NCBI GenBank assembly: GCA_019746355.1
Contig: JAIESC010000022.1
Coordinates: forward strand, 1-61,277
Origin: Xanthobacteraceae bacterium
Lineage (GTDB): Bacteria > Pseudomonadota > Alphaproteobacteria > Rhizobiales > Xanthobacteraceae
Direction of reading: 5' to 3'
Length of the DNA stretch: 61,277 nt
The notes beneath the pieces are model-generated. The model was not told the origin of the DNA. It did no database searches and saw only the letters and a program-made list of their open reading frames with translations. Positions within the stretch are counted from its first letter, which is position 1; each line of letters starts with the position of its first letter. Of this stretch, positions 54,238 to 61,277 are shown piece after piece. The translations under genes and the position numbers were made by a program.

Positions 54238-56571
54238 TCAGGGAACCGATGGCTTTTCGTATGCGCCGGCCGCTTGCAGCGCTGTGACGATGCGCTCCGG
54301 CGTCAGCGGCATTTCGTTGAAGCGTACGTCGAACGGCGACAATGCGTCCTCGATGGCGGAGACGATCGCCGCGGGCGCCGGGATCGCGCCGCCCTCGCCG
54401 GCGCCTTTGACCCCGATCGGGTTGAGCGGGTTCGGCGTCTCGACATGCAGGACCTGAAACATCGGCACGTCGGTCGAACCCGGCAAGAGATAATCCTGCA
54501 GCGTCGTGCTCAGCGGATTGGCGTCATCGTCGTATCGCATGTGCTCGAGCAGTGCGTTGCCGATGCCATGCGCGGTTCCGCCGTGCACCTGACCCTCGAC
54601 GATCATCGGATTGATGATCGTGCCGCAGTCGTGCACGATCGTGTATCGCAACAGCGTCACGCCGCCGGTCATCGGATCGATCTCGGCTTCGGCCACGTGC
54701 GTGCCGTTGCAGTATGAATAGTCCGGCGGATGGAAATAGGCGGTGTGTTCGAGGCCCGCGCTTTCGCTGGCGATGCCGGGCGTGCCGAGCGCAAGCCGCG
54801 CCAGCTCGCCGAAGCTGAGCGACGGCTTGTTGCCGGAGCGCGCGGTGGCGCGGCCGTCCTCGACCTCGATGTCGGCCGCCGGCACGCCGAGCGCGCGCGC
54901 GGCAACCGTGAGCAACTGCTCGCGGACGGCGAGGCTCGCGCCGTGGACCGCGCTGCCGCCGGCGATCGCCTGGCGGCTTGCGAAGGCGCCCACGCCCATC
55001 GCGATCGCGGCGGTGTCGGCGAGCGTCACGACCACGTCTTCGATGCGGCAGCCCAGGCGGTCGGCGACGATCTGGGCGAGCGTCGTGCGGGTCCCTTGGC
55101 CCTGGCTGGTCGCGCCGGTTGCGACCGCGACCTTGCCGTTGGGCATGATGCGCACGGTTGCACCTTCATAGGGACCGAGGCCGGTGCCCTCGACGTAGTT
55201 GGCAAGCCCGATGCCGATGTAGCGGCCCTCGGCGCGCGCCGCGGCCTGCCGCGTGGCGAACGCGTCGTAACCGGAGGCCGCGATCGCCGATGCCTGGCTC
55301 GCCGGGTAGTCGCCGCCGTGATAGGTCACCGGCGCAGCGAGCACGATCCCGGTGGCATAGGGCATCTGTTCAGGTGCCACCAGGTTGCGCCGCCGCAGCT
55401 CGGCGCGATCGATGCCGATCTCGCGCGCGGCGTGATCCATCAGGCGCTCGATGGCAAACACGGCTTGCGGGCGGCCCGCGCCCCGCACCGGCGCGACCGG
55501 GACCTTGTTGGTCACCGCCGCCGTGAGCTCCATCCGGTAATTCGGCACCGCGTAAGGTCCGAGCACGGCGACGCCCGCGATGTACGGCATCACCATGCCC
55601 CACGGCATGAATGCGCCCTGGTCGTGCAGTGACTCCCCGCGCAGGCCGAGAATTTTTCCATCGCGATCGAGCGCGATCGCAAGCGTCCAATACTGGTCAC
55701 GCTCCTGCGTCGCCGCCATGAAATTCTCGCGCCGGTCTTCGGTCCATTTGACCGGGCGGCCGAGCAGGATCGCGGCGGCCGGGATCACGGCCTCTTCCGG
55801 ATAGAACGGCGCCTTGATGCCAAAACCGCCGCCGACGTCGGGAGCGACCACGCGGATGGTCTCGATGTCGCGGCTGAGCAGGTCGGCGAGGATCCGGCGG
55901 CCGAGATGCGGCGTCTGCGTCGTCGACCACACCGTGAGCCGGTCGTCGAAGCGGTCGTATTGCGCGACCACGGCGCGCGGCTCCATCGGTGCGCCAACGC
56001 CGCGATGCATCCAGAATTTCTGTTCGCAAACGTGTGCCGCACCGGCAAACGCGGCATCGACGTCGCCATAGGCCATCTGCAGCGAGCAGGCGATGTTGTC
56101 GGGGAGGTCTCCATGCGCCGCGGCGGCAGAGGGCTTCACCGCGTCGCGGCAATCGGCGGCGACCGGCAGCGTCTCGTAGTCGACGTCCACCAGCGCCGCG
56201 GCATCTTCGGCAATCGCACGGCTGTCGGCAATGACCACCGCGACGGCCTGCCCCACGTAGCAGACTTCGGCGCCGGCGAGGCAGCGCTCGGTGCGGATGA
56301 GCTTCATGGCCGGGTTGGCTTGCAGCGTCGGGATGCGCTCGCGCATCGCGTCCGGCAGATCGTCTGCCGTCAGCACACCATGGACGCCGGCAACCGCGCG
56401 AGCGGCATCGGTGCGAACGGCGCGGACCTTTCCGTGTGCCAACGGGCTGCGCACGAAGCAGGCCACCAGCGCGCCGGGTAGCGCGAAGTCGTCGACGTAG
56501 CGACCGCGCCCGGACAAGAGCGCCGGGTCCTCGACCCGGGTGACATGCGCTCCGAATGCCTTCGCCCCCAT
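54238..56571 (-). CDS. Molybdenum hydroxylase large subunit (xanthine dehydrogenase/CoxL family)
   Basis: A 777-residue molybdopterin-binding subunit. It starts with GAHVTRVEDPALLSGRGRYVDD (aldehyde oxidase hammerhead domain, to about residue 130). The cofactor domains show APDVGGGFGIKAPFYPEE, VAPVRGAGRPQAVFAIERL, GATSQGQGTRTTLAQI and the catalytic Glu in GVKGAGEGGAIPA. The active-site loop lacks the AYRCSFR Cys of true CO dehydrogenase, so CO oxidation is not supported. Substrate unknown. The [2Fe-2S] and FAD subunits are not in the window, so it is an orphan large subunit or is partnered elsewhere. Confidence 0.9.
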   Translation of the reverse strand: MGAKAFGAHVTRVEDPALLSGRGRYVDDFALPGALVACFVRSPLAHGKVRAVRTDAARAVAGVHGVLTADDLPDAMRERIPTLQANPAMKLIRTERCLAGAEVCYVGQAVAVVIADSRAIAEDAAALVDVDYETLPVAADCRDAVKPSAAAAHGDLPDNIACSLQMAYGDVDAAFAGAAHVCEQKFWMHRGVGAPMEPRAVVAQYDRFDDRLTVWSTTQTPHLGRRILADLLSRDIETIRVVAPDVGGGFGIKAPFYPEEAVIPAAAILLGRPVKWTEDRRENFMAATQERDQYWTLAIALDRDGKILGLRGESLHDQGAFMPWGMVMPYIAGVAVLGPYAVPNYRMELTAAVTNKVPVAPVRGAGRPQAVFAIERLMDHAAREIGIDRAELRRRNLVAPEQMPYATGIVLAAPVTYHGGDYPASQASAIAASGYDAFATRQAAARAEGRYIGIGLANYVEGTGLGPYEGATVRIMPNGKVAVATGATSQGQGTRTTLAQIVADRLGCRIEDVVVTLADTAAIAMGVGAFASRQAIAGGSAVHGASLAVREQLLTVAARALGVPAADIEVEDGRATARSGNKPSLSFGELARLALGTPGIASESAGLEHTAYFHPPDYSYCNGTHVAEAEIDPMTGGVTLLRYTIVHDCGTIINPMIVEGQVHGGTAHGIGNALLEHMRYDDDANPLSTTLQDYLLPGSTDVPMFQVLHVETPNPLNPIGVKGAGEGGAIPAPAAIVSAIEDALSPFDVRFNEMPLTPERIVTALQAAGAYEKPSVP

Positions 56572-56872
56572 ATTGCCTCACGTCCAATCAGCCTTGCACC
56601 GCCGACGCAAGTATCAGCCGGGTTGCCGTTAAAGAAAAGGTGCGACGAGCCCATGAGGTCGCTAGCGCGCTTATGCCGGCGGGATGCCCCGATCAAAGCT
56701 GGCACGTCCCGCTACACGTTGCCTGCAGGGATTGTAGGATAAGGAAGGGGCTGGATGATACCGTCGCGAGCTTTCAAGACAAGGGCAACGAAGCTTTGCG
56801 GCGATTCTGGTAGTGCTTTTGGTAGGCGGTTAGCGCCGCGACGCAGACGGAGAACCTGATCGAGCCGACGAG
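56572..56872. other. Gene-free stretch upstream of the molybdenum hydroxylase gene
   Basis: About 300 bases with no supported gene. It should carry the promoter of the minus-strand large-subunit gene. Base composition becomes more AT-rich toward the interrupted ORF on its right side. Confidence 0.4.
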
Positions 56873-57271
56873 ATGGCATTTTTCACGACTTACGGAAGTG
56901 AAATTGATATCCAATCACCGACGCGTCAGTTGATCATCAATGCTGATATGTATCCGGTCGGCTCAGAGCACAACGACGCTGAGCTACTTCGACGAGCGCA
57001 ACAACGTTGCCAGTTTTGATTCCATGGCGCGCAACCAGGTGCAATTCTAGGATCGACTTACCGCGGTCTGCGGCTGTGCAACACGCAGGACATTCCCGGT
57101 GAGTTTGCAATCCGTGACAGCTACTTTCGAACTCGTGTCGATGCTTTGTACCAAAAATACTATATCGAACGAGTTGCGCACTATTCCCTCTATGTCGGAA
57201 CAGCGCTGGCAATTTGGGTCGCCCTGCTGGGTTGCGGGCTCACGATCAGATGGATTTCGCGTGGCGCTTAG
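56873..57271 (+). pseudogene. Interrupted ORF with C-terminal membrane helix
   Basis: One frame runs from ATG 56873 (MAFFTTYGSEIDIQSPTRQ) to TAG 57269-57271, broken only by an in-frame TGA at 57017-57019 after ...AQQRCQF. Downstream it continues FHGAQPGAILGSTYRGLRL and later YYIERVAHYSLYVGTALA, ending in a membrane helix (GTALAIWVALLGCGLTI) and a basic tail. The whole would be 132 codons. Base use is less GC-rich than the neighbours, pointing to acquired DNA. A pseudogene is the simplest reading; two small genes is the alternative. No family recognised. Confidence 0.4.
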
Positions 57272-57470
57272 CGAGTAGCTCATTTTGACTGAGCGTTGGA
57301 ATGCAGCGCTTTTGTCGGCGGAAACTCGTTCTCACGCAGTATTTCGTTTCTTGCTCGGAATCAGTCCAGACCAGATTGCCTGATGCTTCCAATTTCAACT
57401 ACGATTGAGCGAATGGCCGCCGGAACTATTTTGGGGTTCGGCAGAGACGGTCGCAGTACGGGAGGATTTT

Positions 57471-58865
57471 ATGTCGGACAACGTCACCGAAGCATTGGCC
57501 GGTTTTGCTTCGCACTTGCAATACGGCGATGTCCCGGATCGTGTCCGCGATCACTGCAAGAATGTGCTGCTCGATACGCTGGCGTGCGCCGTTGCCGGAC
57601 ATCGCGGCGAAGAGACGGAGCAGCTTGCCGCCCTGGCCTCGGGCCTGGCGCAATCCAGCGAGAGCAGCGTCATCGGCGGCGGTCGGCTTTCGCTCGCGGG
57701 CGCCACCATCCTGAACGGCTACCTCGTGACCGCCGTGACCATGTGCGACATCCACCGCTCGACGCTCACCCATGTGACGCCGGAGGTGATCCCGCCCGCC
57801 TTGGCCATCGCCGAGCGCGACGGTCTGTCGGGCCGCGACCTGCTGGTCGCCGTGGCCGCCGGATGCGAGGTGACGACGCGCGTGGGCGTTGGTGCCAACT
57901 ATCCGGCGATGCGGGCCAAGGGCTGGCACGGCCCGGGCGTTCTCGGCCCATTCGGGGCCGCCGCGGCGGTGGGTCGGCTGCGCCGGTTCGACACCGAGAC
58001 CATGGCCAAGGCGTTCGGTCTTGCCGGCAGCCAGGCGGCCGGCACCTTCGCAGCCTGGGGCACGCCGACGGTGAAATTCCATCAGTGCCGCGGCGCCCTC
58101 TCCGGCCTGATGGCGGCGCTGCTGGCGGAGCAGAAGTTCCTCGCCACGCGCGAATTTCTGACTGCGAAGGACGGCGGCCTGTTCAACACCTATTCGGATG
58201 GCGGCAAGCCCGACGCCGTCACCGCCGATCTCGGCAAACGCTGGGAGCTCGAACAGATCGCGCTGCGACTCTGGCCGTCGGCGTCGTCGATCCAGGGTAT
58301 GAACACCGCGATGTTCGACCTCATCGAACAGCACAAGATCGATCCCGACAAAGTCAAAAAGGTTCGGGTGGCATTAAGCCAGACCGTGTTCGACCTGCAC
58401 GGCAAGCTTGCACGCTACAAGGCGAAATTCGATGCGCTGATTTCCGGCCACTACACCGCTGCCGTGATCCTGCACGACCAGGAGCTGACGCTCGGTCAGT
58501 TCGAGCCCGCCCGCTATGACGATCCGAAACTGCGGCGTGCCGCGGCGGAACAGGTCGAGCTGCGTGCCGACGCCGCGTTGACCGGCGTACAGGCGGTGGT
58601 CGAGATCGAGCAAGCCGACGGCACGGTGCTGGCGGCACGCTGCGAGCATCCGCGAGGCTCCTTCGAAAACCCGCTGACGCGCGCCCAGGTCGAGAGCAAG
58701 TTCCGCGCCTATGCCGAGGGCGTGCTGAGCCCGGCCGCGATCGACGGGACGATCGAAGCCATCGACAAGCTCGAGCACCTGGGCTCGGTGCGGAAGCTGA
58801 TGGACATGCTTCGCGGGGCACCGTCCCGCGCTCAAGCTGCGCCGCGTGCCGCCGCCCGGGGTTGA
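57471..58865 (+). CDS. MmgE/PrpD family protein
   Basis: A 464-residue member of the MmgE/PrpD family (2-methylcitrate dehydratase and related dehydratases/isomerases). It starts MSDNVTEALAGFASHLQYG after GGGAGGATTTT. Family landmarks: CKNVLLDTLACAVAGHRG near the N-terminus, VTMCDIHRSTLTHVTPEVIPPALA, the helical domain FGLAGSQAAGTFAAWGTPTVKFH, and the second domain after about residue 270. Diverged members act on varied hydroxy-acids or as isomerases. The gene heads an operon with a TTT binding protein (146 bases on) and a racemase-superfamily protein, a combination that suggests uptake and catabolism of a hydroxy- or unsaturated dicarboxylic acid. Confidence 0.88.
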   Translation: MSDNVTEALAGFASHLQYGDVPDRVRDHCKNVLLDTLACAVAGHRGEETEQLAALASGLAQSSESSVIGGGRLSLAGATILNGYLVTAVTMCDIHRSTLTHVTPEVIPPALAIAERDGLSGRDLLVAVAAGCEVTTRVGVGANYPAMRAKGWHGPGVLGPFGAAAAVGRLRRFDTETMAKAFGLAGSQAAGTFAAWGTPTVKFHQCRGALSGLMAALLAEQKFLATREFLTAKDGGLFNTYSDGGKPDAVTADLGKRWELEQIALRLWPSASSIQGMNTAMFDLIEQHKIDPDKVKKVRVALSQTVFDLHGKLARYKAKFDALISGHYTAAVILHDQELTLGQFEPARYDDPKLRRAAAEQVELRADAALTGVQAVVEIEQADGTVLAARCEHPRGSFENPLTRAQVESKFRAYAEGVLSPAAIDGTIEAIDKLEHLGSVRKLMDMLRGAPSRAQAAPRAAARG

Positions 58866-58968
58866 ACGGGAGCGCGCTTAAACCGCGACGGAAGCAAGGA
58901 ACGGAGCAGAACGCTAACGCATCATTCGACAAGCCCAGCTGCCGGCTCAGAAAAACAAGGCAGGAGAC

Positions 58969-59007
58969 ATCGGCAGGAAATATCGGCAGGGAACATCGGG
59001 AGGAGTG
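58969..59007 (+). repeat. Three imperfect 13-base direct repeats before a start codon
   Basis: The unit ATCGGCAGGRAAN is repeated at 58969, 58982 and 58995 with a constant 13-base period. The last copy (ATCGGGAGGAG) contains the ribosome site of the following binding-protein gene. A fourth, weaker copy (AGGCAGGAGAC) precedes them. Likely slippage-prone. Confidence 0.5.
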
Positions 59008-59011
59008 CTCA

Positions 59012-60001
59012 ATGAACAGACGCACGCTGTGGGCCGCGTTGATCAATGCCGTGGCGCTGGTCATGGGATCCAGTGCACTGGCACAGAGCGCGGACGATTT
59101 TCCAAATCGCCCGATCCGAATCATTGTTCCGCAAGCGGCGGGCTCCGGCGTGGACCTGCAGGCGCGCACGCTCGCGCAGAAAATGGGCGAGCTTTGGGGC
59201 CATGCTGGCGTCGTGGAGAACCGGCCGGGCGCCAACGCCATTCTCGGCATGGATGCCGTCGCCAAGGCAGCTCCCGACGGCTACACGCTGGTCTATGCAC
59301 CGGTGAGCGCCGTGACGACCAACGGCTTCATCTACAAGAAGCTGCCGTACGACGCGCTGCGCGACTTCGCACCGATCACGCAGACCGTCGCAAACCCGTT
59401 GGGTCTGGTGGCCAATCCGGTCTCGGGACCGAAGTCGATCAGGGAGCTGGTCGAGCAGGCAAAGGCCAATCCCGGCAAGCTCAACTACGGTTCTTTCGGC
59501 ATCGGCAACATGACCCATCTGCAGGGCGTGCTGCTGTCGCTCGCCGCCGGCATCGAGATGACCCACGTGCCTTACCGGGGGCAGACGCCGGAAATCACCG
59601 ACATCCTGGCCGGACAGATTCCCATGGGGTTCACCACCACCGCCGGTGTGACCGAGCTCGTGGAATCCGGAAAGCTCAATCTGCTGGCCACGTTTGGTGA
59701 AAAACGCGACGAGCAGTTCCCCAATACGCCGACGCCGACCGAGGCCGGCTATCCGCGCGCGGTCGTCGTCGGCTGGGCCGGTCTGCTTGCACCGGCCGGC
59801 ACGCCGCCGCAGATCGTCCGCAAATTGCACGCCGGTATGGCGAAGGCGCTGAGCCTGCCCGACGTCAAGGAAGCGATCTTGAAGCAGGGCTCGAAGGCGG
59901 TCAGCAGCAAGAGCCCGGAAGACTTCGAGAATTACATCAAGGCGGAGATGCAGAAGTTTCATCCGGTGATCAAGGCGGCGGGTCTCGAAGGATCGCAATA
60001 G
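59012..60001 (+). CDS. TTT (Bug) substrate-binding protein
   Basis: A 329-residue binding protein with signal MNRRTLWAALINAVALVMGSSALAQ, start at 59012 after GGGAGGAG; the open frame extends to 58862 without coding signs. Family loops: RIIVPQAAGSGVDLQART (Gln-Ala-Ala-Gly-Ser variant), GVVENRPGANAILGM, APDGYTLVYAPVSA, THVPYRGQTPEITDILAG. It lies between an MmgE/PrpD gene and a racemase-superfamily gene, 4 bases before the latter, so it likely binds that pathway's substrate. Confidence 0.92.
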   Translation: MNRRTLWAALINAVALVMGSSALAQSADDFPNRPIRIIVPQAAGSGVDLQARTLAQKMGELWGHAGVVENRPGANAILGMDAVAKAAPDGYTLVYAPVSAVTTNGFIYKKLPYDALRDFAPITQTVANPLGLVANPVSGPKSIRELVEQAKANPGKLNYGSFGIGNMTHLQGVLLSLAAGIEMTHVPYRGQTPEITDILAGQIPMGFTTTAGVTELVESGKLNLLATFGEKRDEQFPNTPTPTEAGYPRAVVVGWAGLLAPAGTPPQIVRKLHAGMAKALSLPDVKEAILKQGSKAVSSKSPEDFENYIKAEMQKFHPVIKAAGLEGSQ

Positions 60002-60005
60002 GGCG

Positions 60006-60734
60006 ATGACCTACGTCAGGAAGACGCATCGTTTCGGCCTGCTGACGCCCTCGTCGAACACGACCCAGGAGCCGGAATTCTCGGCGGCCCTGCCGCCGAC
60101 CGTCTCGCTGCATACCGGGCGTGTCGCCTATCGCGACATCACGCCGGAGGAGCAGATGCGCTGCGTCCTCGAGCTTGAAACGGAAAGCCGCAAGCTTGCC
60201 GATGCCGAGGTCGGTTGCATCGTCTTCGCCGCGACCGCCCCGACGCTCGCCAAAGGCATGGGCTATGACCGCGAGCTGATCAAACGCATGGAGGATGCTT
60301 CCGGCCGGCCCGCGACCACGGCGGCGACCGCGTTCGTCGATGCGCTGCGCCTGCTTGGTGCCGGGAGCGTTTCGATCGGCGCGCCCTGGAGCAAGACCAT
60401 GGACAAGCCGATGGTCGAGTTCATGGAGGCGAGCGGTTTCAAGGTCGTGCACAGCGAGGTGGTGGGTTTTGTGGCCTCCATCGACCTTGGCCGGGTCGGG
60501 CCTGAAACCGCCTACGAGCTGGGGCGTCGGACCGACCGGCCTGACGCCGATGCGATCATCATGCCGGGCGGCAACTGGGCTTCGATGCCGATGGTCGAGC
60601 AACTCGAGCGCGATCTCGGCAAACCGGTTCTGGTGAACAATGCCGTAAGTCTTTGGGCAGGACTTCGACTCTTGAAACGAAATGACAACATTGTCGGCTA
60701 CGGCCGGTTGCTGCGCGATCATCTCGGCGGTTGA
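60006..60734 (+). CDS. Asp/Glu racemase-superfamily protein (maleate isomerase/arylmalonate decarboxylase-like), no catalytic Cys
   Basis: A 242-residue protein that begins THRFGLLTPSSNTTQEPEF, the standard start of maleate cis-trans isomerase and arylmalonate decarboxylase relatives. It continues with KPVLVNNAVSLWAGLRLL near the end, also typical. The two usual Cys positions are changed. The first, in the strand GCIVFAATAPTLAKG, reads AAT. The second reads GGNWASMPMVEQLE, where SCTN or similar is expected. So classical two-Cys isomerisation and Cys-dependent decarboxylation are both doubtful. It is coupled to the binding-protein gene (4-base gap). Confidence 0.82.
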   Translation: MTYVRKTHRFGLLTPSSNTTQEPEFSAALPPTVSLHTGRVAYRDITPEEQMRCVLELETESRKLADAEVGCIVFAATAPTLAKGMGYDRELIKRMEDASGRPATTAATAFVDALRLLGAGSVSIGAPWSKTMDKPMVEFMEASGFKVVHSEVVGFVASIDLGRVGPETAYELGRRTDRPDADAIIMPGGNWASMPMVEQLERDLGKPVLVNNAVSLWAGLRLLKRNDNIVGYGRLLRDHLGG

Positions 60735-60819
60735 ACCTAGGCCCGAGTTGCCGGATCGGATATAATTCATAATCTTTCGCGCGAAACGATCAGTATGACG
60801 TGGGGCAAGCAAGCAGTCG

Positions 60820-61051
60820 GTGCGCATCGGCAAGGCCAAGGCAAAGCTCGATGAGCTCGGCATCAAGATCGAATCGATCCACTACAGCCAAGGCACTTAC
60901 GATTTCGTCGACGTCGTTGATGCCCCGAACCCGGAAGCGATGCTCGCGTTCTCCGTCTGGTACGCCACCCACGGGTCTGGGGCAGATCCAAAGCATGCCG
61001 GCGTTCGACGCGAAGAGCTTCGAAGCAGCGATCAAGGACGCCGTGGCCTGA
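60820..61051 (+). pseudogene. Truncated, frameshifted GYD-domain protein
   Basis: The frame from 60820 reads RIGKAKAKLDELGIKIESIHY, then SQGTYDFVDVVDAPNPEAML and FSVWYATHG, the body of a GYD-domain (PF08734) protein. After ACCCACGGG near 60973 one extra G shifts the frame; the other frame continues LGQIQSMPAFDAKSFEAAIKDAVA to TGA at 61049-61051, the expected end. The usual N-terminal 20-25 residues are missing, since a TGA precedes in frame. Function of GYD proteins is unknown. Confidence 0.7.
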
Positions 61052-61076
61052 ACGTAAGTGCGACGGGCGTTGCTTG

Positions 61077-61277
61077 CTATTCACCGAAGGCCAGCGCCGC
61101 CTCGGTTCGCAACTCGTCCTCGCGGGCGTGGTAGCGCGCCGAGAAGTGAAAAGGAACAAGTCGCGCGACGCCCGCGCGCCGCGCGATGTCGCCGGCTTGA
61201 CGGGCGGTGAGGTGGCGTCGTTGTGCGGCAATCTCCGCATCGGCCTCGAGAAACGCCGCCTCGATGAAGAGCTGATC
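61077..61277 (-). CDS. MBL-fold hydrolase, RNase Z-like, C-terminal part
   Basis: The last 66 residues of a gene that enters from the right edge on the minus strand; stop TAG at 61077-61079. The sequence runs [37 protein letters not shown] and [13 protein letters not shown], then [15 protein letters not shown]. These are the C-terminal metal-binding and fold elements of ribonuclease Z and related MBL hydrolases: the acidic strand, HLTA with its His, and HFSARY with its His. Only the C-terminal third is visible, so tRNA 3' processing versus another MBL activity cannot be decided. Confidence 0.8.
   Translation of the reverse strand, partial: DQLFIEAAFLEADAEIAAQRRHLTARQAGDIARRAGVARLVPFHFSARYHAREDELRTEAALAFGE

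Noticed and set aside
54238..56571. Carbon monoxide dehydrogenase (CoxL)
   Set aside because: The AYRCSFR active-site loop with its Cys is missing; the loop reads VAPVRGAGRPQ.
57017..57019. Selenocysteine codon in the interrupted ORF
   Set aside because: No SECIS-like hairpin recognised after the TGA, and no selenoprotein family resemblance; a nonsense mutation is simpler.

Overview
The window is GC-rich, densely coded DNA from an alphaproteobacterium. It most likely comes from the Hyphomicrobiales (Rhizobiales), in or near the Xanthobacteraceae/Nitrobacteraceae. The evidence is the gene order priA / atpHAGDC / rppH / divergent polysaccharide deacetylase / ctpA / envC / rlmH / rsfS / nadD / proA / proB / obgE / rpmA / rplU, palindromic intergenic repeats of a rhizobial type, and a very large stock of Bug/TctC-type periplasmic binding proteins. 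No species assignment is possible from the sequence alone.

Layout. 1-10.2 kb: the 3' part of priA, a small secreted protein, one TTT binding protein, three transporters (DMT, SMR/Gdx, MFS), a polysaccharide-deacetylase-family hydrolase, a chemoreceptor and an exported cyclase-family protein. 10.6-15.5 kb: the F1 part of ATP synthase (atpHAGDC). 15.5-35.1 kb: the conserved housekeeping block, mostly on the minus strand (rppH, envelope hydrolases, rlmH, rsfS, nadD, proA, proB, obgE, rpmA, rplU). It is interrupted by accessory genes: a cyclase, a D-Ala-D-Ala dipeptidase, a membrane protein, a multi-rhodanese/cysteine-dioxygenase-like pair, a PaiB-like protein and a GNAT. 35.3-43.4 kb: an alpha/beta hydrolase followed by seven tandem TTT binding-protein genes, one of them frameshifted, then tRNA-Ser(CGA). 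43.6-48.4 kb: a decayed gene, an FAD monooxygenase, two more TTT binding proteins and an ACMSD-like amidohydrolase. 52.9-61.3 kb: dinB, an orphan molybdenum-hydroxylase large subunit, an interrupted ORF, an MmgE/PrpD - binding protein - Asp/Glu-racemase-superfamily operon, a decayed GYD-domain gene and the 3' end of an RNase Z-like gene.

The most unusual part is 48.96-52.87 kb. It holds two small-peptide/ATP-grasp cassettes flanking a beta-propeller gene. Each cassette has a TTGACA promoter element exactly 63 nt before the peptide start codon, a short peptide gene, an intrinsic-terminator-like hairpin, and then an ATP-grasp ligase of the MvdD/graspetide-maturase type. The two peptides share a YDxExQ...TRR motif but have completely different C-termini. 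One ends in a Thr/Ser-plus-Asp/Glu tail typical of omega-ester peptides. The other has a Tat-like signal and ends in CX2CX2CX3C, the spacing of a [4Fe-4S] ferredoxin motif. I read this as a candidate dual ATP-grasp RiPP locus. Its products, and whether both peptides are modified, are inference.

Eleven TTT binding proteins occur here without any TctA/TctB membrane subunits, so they must use transporters encoded elsewhere or serve as sensors. Apart from the PaiB-like protein no transcription regulator was recognised.
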